Positions 17,300-27,458 of a DNA stretch of 64,000 nt are shown here, piece by piece. Origin of the DNA: Microbulbifer sp. MKSA007 (GTDB taxonomy: Bacteria; Pseudomonadota; Gammaproteobacteria; Pseudomonadales; Cellvibrionaceae); assembly GCA_032615215.1 (NCBI GenBank), contig CP128433.1:4076501-4140500 (forward strand). The letters run 5' to 3'. The position numbers were made by a program, and so were the translations under genes. The notes under the pieces were generated by a model. That model saw only the letters and a program-made list of their open reading frames with translations, was not told where the DNA came from and did no database searches. Position 1 is the stretch's first letter. Each line of letters starts with the position of its first letter.

Positions 17300-17351
17300 G
17301 TTAATTAGAGTACAATTCCGATCCAGATCACTTTAGAGCCCAAGCTAACTT

Positions 17352-17567
17352 ATGCCTAAATCCAGCGTAACGCCGACACTCAACTGCCCTACCTGCAAAA
17401 AGCCCATTGAGTGGAGTGATAAGTTTCCCTTCAAACCTTTTTGTAGCGAACGTTGCAAGCTGATTGATCTCGGCGAATGGGCTAGTGAGGGACACAAGAT
17501 TCCCGGGGAGTCAGTGTATGACGATGTGCTGAGTGATGACCTGGACCCGAACAAGCCCCGCCATTAA
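17352..17567 (+). CDS. yacG: DNA gyrase inhibitor YacG
   Basis: A 71-residue zinc-binding protein that in E. coli binds GyrB and inhibits gyrase. Zinc ligands are visible as CPTC near residue 12 and CSERC near residue 31, followed by the family segment LIDLGEWASEGHKIPGE and an acidic tail. It follows coaE by 52 bases, the usual neighbourhood. Length is normal. Confidence 0.92.
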   Translation: MPKSSVTPTLNCPTCKKPIEWSDKFPFKPFCSERCKLIDLGEWASEGHKIPGESVYDDVLSDDLDPNKPRH

Positions 17568-17582
17568 GGCCATCCAACCCAT

Positions 17583-17612
17583 TTGAACAGCTGCCTGCAA
17601 GCAGCTGTTCAA
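17583..17612. terminator. Bidirectional hairpin between yacG and mutT
   Basis: A perfect 12-base inverted repeat (TTGAACAGCTGC / GCAGCTGTTCAA) with a 6-base loop separates the convergent yacG and mutT genes. There is no T-run on either side, so efficiency is uncertain. Confidence 0.65.
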
Positions 17613-17620
17613 GATGAAGC

Positions 17621-18019
17621 TTAGGAGAAATTCCCTTTTACCGCTTCAATAATCGCTTGATTAGCATCGGGGAAGTGGAAGTTATCCAGCTCCCCAGCAG
17701 ACACCCACTTGATTTCCTGCTGCTCTCGCCCGAGGGCCTCACCCGTGAACTGCGTTACCTGCCAGGTATCCAGCAGCACGGTTTTTTCAGGGTAATCGTG
17801 GCGAATTTCTACCAGAGGCTGCAACTCCTGTACTTCAATGGCCACTTCTTCAAGTAGCTCTCTATAGAGCGCCTCCTGCACAGACTCACCAGCTTCCACC
17901 TTGCCACCGGGAAATTCCCAGCGCCCCCCCATATGCAAATGGTCGGGACGGCGGGCAATCAGGATCTTGCCGTCCCCTCGGGTTACTACACCGACAGCAA
18001 CATGGACAACCTTACTCAC
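17621..18019 (-). CDS. mutT: Nudix hydrolase MutT (8-oxo-dGTP diphosphatase)
   Basis: A 132-residue Nudix protein expected to hydrolyse 8-oxo-dGTP and so prevent A:T to C:G transversions. The Nudix box runs from GGKVEAGE through RELLEEVAI (residues about 37-61). The usual Gly near its end is Ala (EEVAI), a mild departure. It is 9 bases downstream of argJ and co-directional, an arrangement shared with pseudomonads. Confidence 0.9.
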   Translation of the reverse strand: MSKVVHVAVGVVTRGDGKILIARRPDHLHMGGRWEFPGGKVEAGESVQEALYRELLEEVAIEVQELQPLVEIRHDYPEKTVLLDTWQVTQFTGEALGREQQEIKWVSAGELDNFHFPDANQAIIEAVKGNFS

Positions 18020-18028
18020 TCTACTACC

Positions 18029-19231
18029 TCAAGTCCGATATTCTGCGTTGATGGTGACATACTCGTGAGAGAAGTCACAGGTCCAGATGTGCTCACTGCT
18101 GGCACCGCGACCCAGCTCTATACGGATTGTAAATTCAGGTTTTGAAAATACCTGCTCTCCAGCCTGCTCTTGATATCCAGATGCGCGCCCACCGGCACTG
18201 ACCACCTGTACATCATCGAGGAAAATCTCCACCTTATCGGTGTCTAACTCGCCTTGGATAGCATTACCGATCGCCATAACCAGCCGACCCCAGTTAGGGT
18301 CTGAGGCATAAAGTGCAGTTTTCACCAGCGGAGAATCACCGACTTCAAAAGCTACTGCCAAGGCCTCTTCACTGCTGAGCGCGCCATCCACTTGTACGGT
18401 AACAAACTTGGTCGCCCCCTCACCGTCCCTGACAATGGCCTGGGCCAGTTCTATATGTATTTCCGAAATTACTCTGTACAGCTCCAGGTAGCCAGTGTTC
18501 TCAGAGCTGCTGATCATCTCCCCCCGCGCACCTGTGGCCATCAAAACACAAGCATCATTCGTCGAGGTATCTCCATCTACGCTAATTCGATTAAATGAGG
18601 CCCCGACAACTTCACGCACCATTTGATCTAGCAGGGGCTGCGCCACACCGGCATCAGTGGCGACATAGGCGAGCATGGTCGCCATGTTCGGCTGGATCAT
18701 GCCGGATCCTTTGGCAATACCGACAACGGCAATCTCTTCACCATTAATCATTAACTTGCGGCTCGCAATCTTTGGCCGGGTGTCCGTAGTCATAATGGAC
18801 TCGGCCGCCAATTCCCATCCGGCGGGATCAAGCTGTCCAGCAGACCCCGGGATAGCAGTGAGTAACCTCTCCATCGGCAAGTGCTCACCAATGACACCAG
18901 TACTAAAAGGCAATACTTGTTCAGCAGAAATCTTCAGTGCATCTGCCACCGCCTCGCAAGTAGCCCGGGCATCCGCCAGTCCCCTTACCCCAGTAGCGGC
19001 ATTAGCATTGCCGGAATTAACCACCAGGGCTCGCACTTCTCCTTTGGCGATATGCTCTTTGGCCACCGTTACTGGAGCCGCACAAAAAGTATTCTGGGTA
19101 AAAGTGGCTGCAACTGAAGTTCCTTCAGCAAGCTCAACCAACAACAGGTCATTGCGTTCCCAGTCTTTGATCCTGGCAGGCACACTGGCGAGGCGAACCC
19201 CTTCGACAGCGGGTATGGATAATTCAGGCAT
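18029..19231 (-). CDS. argJ: Bifunctional glutamate N-acetyltransferase / amino-acid acetyltransferase
   Basis: Transfers acetyl from N-acetylornithine to glutamate in the cyclic arginine pathway and may also use acetyl-CoA. The 400-residue precursor self-cleaves at the Ala-Thr bond in QPNMATML, exposing Thr185 as nucleophile. Other family motifs are VVNSGNANAATG, FSTGVIGE, MTTDTRPK, SVDGDTSTND and SDPNWGR. It lies between secA and mutT. Confidence 0.96.
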   Translation of the reverse strand: MPELSIPAVEGVRLASVPARIKDWERNDLLLVELAEGTSVAATFTQNTFCAAPVTVAKEHIAKGEVRALVVNSGNANAATGVRGLADARATCEAVADALKISAEQVLPFSTGVIGEHLPMERLLTAIPGSAGQLDPAGWELAAESIMTTDTRPKIASRKLMINGEEIAVVGIAKGSGMIQPNMATMLAYVATDAGVAQPLLDQMVREVVGASFNRISVDGDTSTNDACVLMATGARGEMISSSENTGYLELYRVISEIHIELAQAIVRDGEGATKFVTVQVDGALSSEEALAVAFEVGDSPLVKTALYASDPNWGRLVMAIGNAIQGELDTDKVEIFLDDVQVVSAGGRASGYQEQAGEQVFSKPEFTIRIELGRGASSEHIWTCDFSHEYVTINAEYRT

Positions 19232-19412
19232 AAGAATAACGACTTTGGGCTATCACAGCTGCAGGTAAACCTAGACCCCAGTTCACCCAAACGGAATAGC
19301 GGAAATAAATGAGCGGCCGACATTATCAAAGCCGAAACTCAGTAAGGCAAGCCAAAAATAAACTTATCTGCGGGATTGGAATTCTTTTCCGCAGATAATT
19401 CTTTTTCCAGTT

Positions 19413-19440
19413 AAAAAAATACCCCACTAAGCGGGGCATT
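19413..19440 (-). terminator. Intrinsic terminator after secA
   Basis: On the minus strand ATGCCCC and GGGGTAT pair around a short loop and are followed by a run of seven Ts. It lies 24 bases after the secA stop. Confidence 0.85.
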
Positions 19441-19463
19441 TTCTGAATTCAAGCAGTAGAGAA

Positions 19464-22213
19464 TTAGCTCTGGGTAGAGGAAGCCAGCTTGCCGTGACAC
19501 TGCTTGTACTTTTTCCCGGAACCACAGGGGCAGGGATCATTGCGCCCGACTTTAGGACCGCGACGCTCCGGTGCCGGGGTAGCCGGCTGCTGCTCCTTGG
19601 GCTCACTTTCTGGAAGCGCCGAAGCTTGAGCGTGTTGCAGCTCAAGCTGCTGCCTGCGCTGCTCTTCCAGGCGACGCTGCTCCATCTCTTCCGCTTGCTC
19701 ACGAGTCATCGGCTCTACGTGGGCAAGAATACGCACCACTTCATGCTTGAGGTTCTCCAGCATGCTCTGGAACAGGTGGAAAGACTCGCGCTTGAATTCC
19801 TGCTTGGGGTTTTTGTTGGCGTAAGCCCGCAAACCAATACCCGCACGCAAGTGGTCCATGCTGGAAAGGTGCTCCTTCCACAACTGATCCAATACTTGCA
19901 GCATAATCTGACGCTCGATAGTCGGCATCAGATTGGCATCACCGGAAGATTCACCAATGCGGGAGACTTTTGCAGCATAGGCTTCCTGCGCGGCGACAGT
20001 AATCTTTTTCCGCAGGCTCTCTTCGTGCAGAGTGCGATCTTCATCGAGCCACTGCTGAACCGGCAACTGGATACCCAATTCGCCAGAGAGCTGCTGCTCC
20101 AGGGCTGGAATATCCCACTGCTCTTCCACGCTCTGGGGGGAATAGAACCGGAGACAATGCCGTCAACCACATCTTCACGAATGGCAGAGATCGTATCACT
20201 GATAACCTCAGCTTCCAGCAGCTCATTGCGCTGGCCGTAAATCACCTGACGCTGGTCATTGGCCACGTCATCGTATTCCAGCAACTGTTTGCGAATATCA
20301 AAGTTGCGGCCTTCAACACGGCGCTGGGCTTTTTCGATAGCGTTGGAAACCATGCGGTGCTCAATCGCCTCACCGCGCTCCATACCCAGCATCTGCATAA
20401 AATTCTTCACCCGGTCGGAGGCGAAGATGCGCATAAGGTTATCTTCCAGGGATAAGTAAAAACGAGTAACACCCGGGTCACCCTGACGACCTGCACGGCC
20501 TCGCAGCTGGTTATCAATACGGCGGGACTCATGGCGCTCAGTACCGATAATATGCAGACCGCCCGCAGCGATCACCTGCTCGTGGCGCTTATTCCAATCT
20601 TCCTTGACTTGTGCGAGCTCCGCTTCGGTCAGCTCACTACCCTTCTCCTGGGCCAGGGCTGCCGCTTCAGCCTCCCAGTTACCACCGAGAACAATGTCGG
20701 TACCGCGACCAGCCATATTGGTAGCGATAGTCACTGCACCCGGGCGACCCGCCTGAGCGATGATCTGTGCTTCGCGCTCGTGGTATTTCGCGTTGAGAAC
20801 CTGGTGCTTAATTCCCGCCTTTTGCAACTTGCGGGACATTTCTTCAGAGGTTTCGATAGAAGCGGTACCTACAAGGATTGGAGCCTGCTTTTCACGACAG
20901 TGCTTCACATCCTCAATAATCGCTTCCATCTTCTCTTCCTGGCTCAGGTAAACCAGGTCATTGAGATCTTCACGTTGAATTTGCTTATTGGTGGGGATCA
21001 CCACCACGTCCAGGCCATAAATTTGCTGGAATTCAAAAGCTTCTGTATCCGCAGTACCGGTCATTCCCGCAAGTTTGGGGTAGAAGCGGAACAGGTTCTG
21101 GAATGTTGTAGAAGCGAGGGTCTGGCTCTCACTCTGAATCTGCACACTCTCTTTTGCTTCCAGCGCCTGGTGCAGGCCTTCGGAGAGACGGCGACCGGGC
21201 ATGGTCCGACCTGTGTGCTCATCAATTAACACCACCTGGCCGTTCTGCACGATGTAATCCACATCGCGGTTAAACAGCACATGCGCGCGCAGGGCGGCGT
21301 GCACGTGGTGCAACAGGCCCAGGTTCCCAGGGGCGTAAAGGGACTGATCTTCCTTCATCAACCCACTGCGTGACAGCAGGTCTTCGATCAACAAGTGGCC
21401 CTGCTCCGTCAGCTCAACCTGGCGAGTCTTTTCATCAACGGTGTAGTGCCCCTCCCCACCTTCTTCGGCACGCTCCAGCTGGGGAACCAACTTATTCATT
21501 GCCATATAAAGGTGGGACGAGTCTTCGGCGGCTCCAGAAATGATTAGCGGAGTACGCGCCTCATCGATCAGGATGGAATCCACCTCATCGACAATAGCGA
21601 AGTTCTGAGGGCGCTGGGTACGGTCCTCTTTGCGCAACACCATGTTGTCACGCAGGTAATCAAAACCGAATTCGTTATTAGTGCCGTAAGTAATGTCAGC
21701 CTCATAGGCCGCTTTCTTTTCTTCCGGTGGCTGCTGGGAAACAATAACTCCCACTGTCATACCCAGGAATTCATACACCGGGCGCATCCAATTGGCATCC
21801 CGCGAAGCGAGGTAATCGTTCACCGTAACAATATGAACGCCCTTGCCTTCAAGTGCATTCAGATAGGCCGGCAGGGTTGCAACCAGGGTTTTACCTTCAC
21901 CGGTACGCATTTCTGCAATACGCCCTTCATGCAGGGTCATCCCGCCGATCAGCTGAACATCGAAGTGGCGCATACCCATGGCCCGGCGACCCGCTTCACG
22001 CACCGCCGCAAACGCCTCAGGCAGGATTTGATCGAGTTTTTCCCCGTCAGCGAGTCGCTGCCTAAACTCATCCGTTTTAGCCCGCAGGCCTGCATCATCA
22101 AGCTTCTGGAAATCCTCTTCCAAAGCGTTGATCTTTCCCACGACGCGTCGCATGCGCTTCAGCTCGCGGTCATTTTTTGAACCAAAGACCGATTTAATCA
22201 GTTTGCCAATCAT
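19464..22213 (-). CDS. secA: Preprotein translocase ATPase SecA, one-base frameshift in this sequence
   Basis: Essential motor that drives preproteins through SecYEG. The N-terminus MIGKLIKSVFGS, Walker A MRTGEGKT (about residue 105), DEVDSILIDEART, the second motor domain (GRAGRQGDPG), and the C-terminal zinc motif CPCGSGKKYKQCHG are all present. The frame breaks after GSIPP within a C6 run on the minus strand (plus G6, 20135-20140). One added base restores PQSVEEQWDIPALEQQL and gives 916 residues, the standard length. An essential gene cannot be truly broken, so a homopolymer deletion in the sequence is inferred. Confidence 0.93.
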
Positions 22214-22376
22214 TATCTAGAAACCACTTATCTTATTTGCGCTGTCGGCGCTAATATCGGGCAGATCGATGCACCGACGCTCCTTTATGCGAGGGGTGCA
22301 AGTAAACAGGAAGGCGCAAGCGCTGGCAACTCTTATGCCAAGCTACCAACAATTACGCGTAAAGGAAGGATAGTTC

Positions 22377-23312
22377 TTATCTGCCTGTGCGGCGGATATA
22401 GCTAGCTGGATCAACCGTGCGGTTGTTCTTATATATCTCAAAGTGAACATGGGGCCCGGTAGAACGGCCACTGGAACCCATCAGGGCAATAGTCTGCCCC
22501 CTCTTGACCACGTCACCCAACCCCACTTTCAGCTCACTATTGTGCCCATAGCGGGTTGAATAACCATTGCCGTGATTAATTTCTACCAACTGACCATAAC
22601 CATGGCGCTCATCAGCCCAGGTGACAACACCTGCGGCTACCGAAACAACATCGGAGCCCATCTTGCCAGCAAAATCCACACCCTTGTGCCAGGTCCTACG
22701 GCCAGTGAATGGATCGGTGCGATAACCATAACGGGAAGACATCCATCCCTTGCTGATCGGGCGGCCCGCTAAAAACTGCTCGTCCTCAAGCTTGAGGTTG
22801 GCCATCAGGGATTCGAGTGTGTTCAGCTGCATTTGGCGATCTTCAATCTGATGAGAGAGATCTCCAATAACATCCAGGAATTCCGGTGGCTGATACGGCA
22901 ACTCCGATGCACCTGCGATTCCGGGGTCTTCCGGCCCACCGATAGCAGGTGCACTGCCAAACTCAAACTCTCCTTCATCGAGGTTGGCAACAGAGGTTAA
23001 ACGCTCACCCAGTGCATCAAGGCGAGTTAAACGCGCCTGCAACTCTGCAAGCTTAACGGTAAGAGCTGCCAGCTGCTCCCGCGCCTCTCTATCTGCTTCA
23101 GCAATTTCTTCCTGCTGTTTGCGCAGTGCGCGGCTCCAGGCCTTGGCCGTTCGGGAATCAAATAGGTCAGTTTTAGTAACCGGTAAATTCGCCCCCAGCA
23201 GAAATGCACCCACAGGGAGGCTCAGCAAGCACAACCCCAACAGGGCTTTGCTCAAACTGCCAAAATTAAAGCTGCGAGTCGCACCGCGCTCATTAACCAG
23301 GATTACTTTCAT
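22377..23312 (-). CDS. M23-family (LytM) peptidoglycan peptidase
   Basis: A 311-residue membrane-anchored periplasmic protein. A short basic N-terminus (MKVILVNERGATRSF) and a single membrane segment (about 20-42) are followed by a coiled coil (about 60-100, rich in Glu/Lys/Leu), a linker, and a C-terminal LytM domain. The domain has zinc-binding HKGVDF and the HVHFE motif, so it may be catalytically active. Homologues lie between secA and lpxC in pseudomonads. I start at ATG 23312; an upstream in-frame extension of 22 residues has no family look. It may cut cross-links or activate an amidase. Confidence 0.87.
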   Translation of the reverse strand: MKVILVNERGATRSFNFGSLSKALLGLCLLSLPVGAFLLGANLPVTKTDLFDSRTAKAWSRALRKQQEEIAEADREAREQLAALTVKLAELQARLTRLDALGERLTSVANLDEGEFEFGSAPAIGGPEDPGIAGASELPYQPPEFLDVIGDLSHQIEDRQMQLNTLESLMANLKLEDEQFLAGRPISKGWMSSRYGYRTDPFTGRRTWHKGVDFAGKMGSDVVSVAAGVVTWADERHGYGQLVEINHGNGYSTRYGHNSELKVGLGDVVKRGQTIALMGSSGRSTGPHVHFEIYKNNRTVDPASYIRRTGR

Positions 23313-23428
23313 AGGAGCTGTGAGGAGTTCGACATTTTTAATTTTCGTTAGTCCCCAGCTCACAAGCCGAGGTGCCAAACCAATAAGGATACCAAAAATC
23401 TATAGGCTTTCTCTGTGAAACAATCATA

Positions 23429-23459
23429 CAAAAAAGCCGGCACTATAATGCCGGCTTCT
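23429..23459 (-). terminator. Intrinsic terminator after lpxC
   Basis: On the minus strand AAGCCGGCA and TGCCGGCTT form a perfect stem with a 6-base loop, followed by TTTT. It lies just after the lpxC stop at 23470. Confidence 0.92.
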
Positions 23460-23469
23460 TGCGAAAGTA

Positions 23470-24384
23470 TCAAACTGCCAAAATAGGCTTAATATAAGAG
23501 ATCGGTGCTTCTTCCTGCTCACCTTCAAAGGTGACCATTTCCCAAGCATCCTCCTGAGCCATCAGGTTGCGAAGGGATTTATTGTTCAGCGCATGGCCAG
23601 ACTTAAAGGCCTTGAACTCACCAATCAGGCTGGTCCCCAGAAGATAGAGATCGCCAATCGCATCCAGAATTTTATGTTTCACAAATTCGTCTTCATAACG
23701 CAACCCGCCTTCATTCAGAATGCGGTACTGATCAATCACAATTGCGTTATCAACGGAACCACCCTGAACCAGGCCCTTGGAGCGCAGGTACTCGATTTCG
23801 TGCATAAAGCCAAAGGTACGGGCGCGACTCACTTCCTTCACAAAGGAGGTACTGGAGAAGTCCACGGATGAACTCAGGTTACGCCCCTGGAAAACCGGGT
23901 GGTCAAAGTCGATTGTGAAGGACACTTTAAAGCCATTAAAAGGCAGGAAGCTGGCAACCTTATCGCCATCCTCTACAGTTACTGGCTTCTTGATTCGCAG
24001 GAATTTCTTCGGAGCTGCTTGCTCTTGGATACCTGCAGATTGAATTAGAAATACAAATGGGCCGGCACTGCCATCCATAATGGGCACTTCTTGCGCGGAT
24101 AACTCGACAACCGCGTTATCAATGCCAAGGCCCGCCATTGCCGAGAGCAGGTGCTCTACCGTAGCAATGCGAACATCACCCTTTTCCAGGGTGGTTGAAA
24201 GGAGAGTGTCGCCGACATTTTCCGCACGAGCCTCGATTTCAATTACCGGGTCCAAATCGGTTCTACGGAACACGATACCGGTGTCTACGGGCGCTGGTTT
24301 AAGGGTAAGTACAACTTTCTTGCCAGTGTGCAGACCTACGCCAGTGGCGCGAATAGCATTCTTAAGCGTGCGCTGTTTGATCAT
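23470..24384 (-). CDS. lpxC: UDP-3-O-acyl-N-acetylglucosamine deacetylase LpxC
   Basis: Zinc hydrolase performing the committed step of lipid A synthesis; proves an LPS-bearing outer membrane. Motifs include the N-terminal ATGVGLHTG, TVEHLLSAM (zinc His), MDGSAGPF, and HKILDAIGDL with the second zinc His and the Asp ligand, plus GHALNN with the catalytic His. The start is ATG 24384 (MIKQRTLKN), giving 304 residues; the longer frame adds 16 atypical residues. It is 395 bases downstream of ftsZ and separately terminated. Confidence 0.96.
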   Translation of the reverse strand: MIKQRTLKNAIRATGVGLHTGKKVVLTLKPAPVDTGIVFRRTDLDPVIEIEARAENVGDTLLSTTLEKGDVRIATVEHLLSAMAGLGIDNAVVELSAQEVPIMDGSAGPFVFLIQSAGIQEQAAPKKFLRIKKPVTVEDGDKVASFLPFNGFKVSFTIDFDHPVFQGRNLSSSVDFSSTSFVKEVSRARTFGFMHEIEYLRSKGLVQGGSVDNAIVIDQYRILNEGGLRYEDEFVKHKILDAIGDLYLLGTSLIGEFKAFKSGHALNNKSLRNLMAQEDAWEMVTFEGEQEEAPISYIKPILAV

Positions 24385-24700
24385 GAAACTATCTTTTCCC
24401 CGTCGGTGGACTACGCCCCTAAGGCGCAGCAAGCCATCGATACTAGCACAATTGCGACGCCAATACCAATTCTGGGCGAGTGGTCACCACAACTGTGCAC
24501 CACCTACCTATATGAGGATAGATCAAGCAAAGATTGCAGCGCCAACGCATGTCGCTATGACAGCATTCTAAGATCCTAAGCTCCGCAAGCGCTGTTAATA
24601 ATTGTTAATTATTTTAGATAGTTATTGCGACTCACCAGTTCTGATCAAAATCTACACAAACGGGGCAAGGGCCCACCCATTCGACAAGGTAGACCCGAGC

Positions 24701-24769
24701 AAAAGCCGCACCGCAGCGGCAATACCCAGCCGGAGCCGGGCAGACATGAGCGGTGTTCTGCCTCTGCGG
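24701..24769 (-). terminator. Structured terminator region after ftsZ
   Basis: Just past the ftsZ stop, minus-strand GCCGC-TGCGGT-GCGGC followed by TTTT (24720-24701) forms a compact intrinsic terminator. An alternative larger stem pairs 24711-24721 with 24759-24769 (10 of 11 pairs). The two are mutually exclusive, so the RNA could switch, but simple termination is the default reading. The remaining lpxC-ftsZ gap (24433-24700) is AT-rich and likely holds the lpxC promoter, which I could not place. Confidence 0.6.
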
Positions 24770-24778
24770 TACCGTTTC

Positions 24779-26020
24779 CTAGTCTGCCTGACGGCGCAGG
24801 AAGGCTGGAATATCCAGGTACTCCATATCCGCATCAGCGGGATTCAGGGCAGGAGCCGGGCGCTTGGGGCGCTCCGCTTCAGCACGAGGGCGCGGATCAA
24901 TGGCCTCGCGGCTTGCCAGTCCCGCAGAGCTGTGGCCAGCGTGAGCGCTGTGATTATCGCGAACCTCACGGGTTTCACGAACAGGCTCGCGAGGCTCTGG
25001 GCGGCGAGTATTATCCACCACCTTCGCCGGACGCGCTGCAGGAGTACCCTCTCCAAGACCTGCGGCCACAACGGTAACCCGCATCTCATCACCGAGCTTA
25101 TCATCTACCGCTGTACCGATAACCACAGTAGCTTCATCGGAGGCGATTTCCTGGACAATCTCACCTACTTCAGAGTACTCACCCAGGGTCAGTTCCTGAC
25201 AGCCCGCCTCTTCGCTACCGGTGATGATATTCACCAGGATACCGCGAGCACCTGCCAGGTTGACGTTATCCAGTAGCGGGCTTCGCACGGCTTTCTCAGC
25301 CGCTTCGCGCGCACGGTTTTCACCGACGGCAGAACCGGACCCCATCATCGCCATGCCCATTTCAGACATTACGGTGCGCACATCGGCGAAGTCCACGTTC
25401 ATGATGCCCGGACGAATCATCAGGTCGGCAATGCCTTGTACAGCACCCAATAAAACGTTATCTGCCTCTTTGTAAGCAGATTTCATTGTGATCTTGCTAC
25501 CGAGTACTTCCAGCAAACGATCGTTGGGGATAGTAATCAGAGAATCAACTTTATCACGCAGCTCAAGGATACCCTCTTCAGCTACAACTGTGCGTTTGCG
25601 CCCTTCGATCTTAAATGGGCGAGTAACTACCGCAACGGTAAGGATGCCCAGTTCTTTTGCAATCTCAGCGACAATCGGCGCACCACCGGTACCGGTACCA
25701 CCGCCCATACCGGCAGTGATGAATACCATATCCGCACCGGTTAATACCTCAGCAATGCGATCGCGATCTTCAAGTGCGGACTGACGGCCAATATCCGGGT
25801 TTGCCCCTGCGCCCAAACCGCGTGTAATTGTGTTACCCAGTTGCAGGATAGTGCGGGCCTCAACATCTTTGAGGGCCTGTGCATCTGTATTTGCACAGAT
25901 AAAATCTACGCCCTCAACATCATTGGCGATCATATGCTTAACAGCATTACCACCACCGCCGCCGACACCAATCACCTTGATGACAGGCTTATCCTGTACG
26001 CTATCAACTAGTTCGAACAT
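24779..26020 (-). CDS. ftsZ: Cell division GTPase FtsZ
   Basis: Tubulin-like GTPase forming the Z ring. From ATG 26020 (MFELVDSVQDKP) the product is 413 residues. The G-box VGGGGGNAV lies near 20, the tubulin signature GGGTGTGG near 107, and the synergy-loop region NVDFADVRTVM near 205. A variable Arg/Pro/Glu-rich linker (about 320-400) leads to the conserved C-terminal peptide DIPAFLRRQAD, which binds FtsA and ZipA. It is last in the dcw cluster. Confidence 0.97.
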   Translation of the reverse strand: MFELVDSVQDKPVIKVIGVGGGGGNAVKHMIANDVEGVDFICANTDAQALKDVEARTILQLGNTITRGLGAGANPDIGRQSALEDRDRIAEVLTGADMVFITAGMGGGTGTGGAPIVAEIAKELGILTVAVVTRPFKIEGRKRTVVAEEGILELRDKVDSLITIPNDRLLEVLGSKITMKSAYKEADNVLLGAVQGIADLMIRPGIMNVDFADVRTVMSEMGMAMMGSGSAVGENRAREAAEKAVRSPLLDNVNLAGARGILVNIITGSEEAGCQELTLGEYSEVGEIVQEIASDEATVVIGTAVDDKLGDEMRVTVVAAGLGEGTPAARPAKVVDNTRRPEPREPVRETREVRDNHSAHAGHSSAGLASREAIDPRPRAEAERPKRPAPALNPADADMEYLDIPAFLRRQAD

Positions 26021-26107
26021 TGCTGTTCCCCTTTCTTGCTCATGTCGAATTTTACAGCCATGCCTAAAAAAATCCTTCACCGGATGGCTAAATCTGGTTG
26101 CACTCTA

Positions 26108-27343
26108 TTACAAATTTCCGCGAAACCAGTGCTTTACCTTGTCCCACCACTGATTATCGTTGCGCACAGGCTGTATTTTGCCCTCTCGAGCCTCTTCCTG
26201 CTGCATCGCATACATCAATAATCCAACTCCAGTGGAATAAATTGGGTTGCTGACGATATCCGTCAAACCTGCAATACCCTGAGGCACTGCTAGGCGAACC
26301 GGCATATGAAAAATTTCCTCAGCCAGTTCAACCGCGCCCTCCATTTTTGAAGAGCCGCCGGTAAGTACTACACCCGCCGCACACAAATCTTCGAAGCCGC
26401 TGCGACGTAACTCCGCCTGTACTAATGTAAACAATTCGTCGTAGCGCGGCTCAACGACCTCGGCCAATGCCTGTCGGGATAAATCCCTGGGCGCGCGATC
26501 ACCAACGCTCGGCACCTTGATGGTTTCACCTTCCCGAGCGAGCTTTGCCAATGCGCACGCATATTTGATTTTCAAATCTTCTGCGTGCGGTGTCGGTGTG
26601 CGCAAAGCCATGGCAATATCATTGGTAACCTGGTCTCCAGCAATCGGTATCACACCCGTATGCCGAATAGATCCACCAGTAAACACAGCAATATCGGTAG
26701 TTCCTCCACCAATATCTACCATGCACACTCCCAACTCTTTTTCATCTTCGGTCAGGACTGCGTAACTTGAAGCCAATTGTTCAAGAATGACATCTTCTAC
26801 TTCCAGACCACAGCGACGAATACACTTTTCAATATTTTGTGCGGCATTCACCGCACCGCTGACCAAATGGACCTTTGCTTCGAGGCGAACACCAGACATT
26901 CCGAGAGGTTCTTTTACCCCTTCCTGATTATCAATCAGGTATTCCTGCGGAAGCGTGTGCAAAATCTTCTGGTCCGCAGGAATAGCGACAGCCCTGGCAG
27001 CATCAATAACACGATCGAGATCCTGCTGGGTAACCTCTCGATCCTTAATCGCAACTATACCGTGAGAGTTCAAGCTGCGAATGTGACTTCCCGCAATCCC
27101 TGCGTACACAGAGTGAATTTCACAACCCGCCATCAACTCAGCTTCTTCCACAGCGCGCTGTATAGATTGCACGGTTGATTCAATATTAACCACTACGCCC
27201 TTTTTCATTCCAGTGGAACGATGAGAGCCGATACCGACAATATTAAGTTCCCCATCACCGGAAGCTTCACCGACAATAGCGACTACTTTAGAGGTGCCTA
27301 TATCCAGTCCAACAATCATGCGCTGATCGGATACCTGTGTCAT
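26108..27343 (-). CDS. ftsA: Cell division protein FtsA
   Basis: Actin-like protein that ties FtsZ to the membrane. From ATG 27343 (MTQVSDQRM) the product is 411 residues. It shows MIVGLDIGTSKV (phosphate 1), the 1C/SHS2 subdomain, DIGGGTTDIAVF (phosphate 2), a GGSSKMEG adenosine motif, and a C-terminal amphipathic membrane-binding helix (WWDKVKHWFRGNL). Gaps to ftsQ (115 bases) and ftsZ (87 bases) are modest. Confidence 0.96.
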   Translation of the reverse strand: MTQVSDQRMIVGLDIGTSKVVAIVGEASGDGELNIVGIGSHRSTGMKKGVVVNIESTVQSIQRAVEEAELMAGCEIHSVYAGIAGSHIRSLNSHGIVAIKDREVTQQDLDRVIDAARAVAIPADQKILHTLPQEYLIDNQEGVKEPLGMSGVRLEAKVHLVSGAVNAAQNIEKCIRRCGLEVEDVILEQLASSYAVLTEDEKELGVCMVDIGGGTTDIAVFTGGSIRHTGVIPIAGDQVTNDIAMALRTPTPHAEDLKIKYACALAKLAREGETIKVPSVGDRAPRDLSRQALAEVVEPRYDELFTLVQAELRRSGFEDLCAAGVVLTGGSSKMEGAVELAEEIFHMPVRLAVPQGIAGLTDIVSNPIYSTGVGLLMYAMQQEEAREGKIQPVRNDNQWWDKVKHWFRGNL

Positions 27344-27458
27344 TTTCGTGCCAACCCCGCTGAGCTGCATTCTGTTTCAGGTTCTGCTATCGGACCAGAA
27401 CACAGCATTCGCTTTTAAACTTTTATCTATAAAACAGCCACCCGGGCTGTCTCGATGT

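Noticed and set aside
20531..21229. 232-codon plus-strand open frame inside secA
   Set aside because: It is an antisense shadow of the intact SecA motor domain, with no ribosome site or family resemblance.
24602..25276. 224-codon plus-strand open frame opposite ftsZ
   Set aside because: It overlaps the ftsZ C-terminal linker and terminator on the other strand; the sequence is low-complexity arginine-rich and has no recognisable family.
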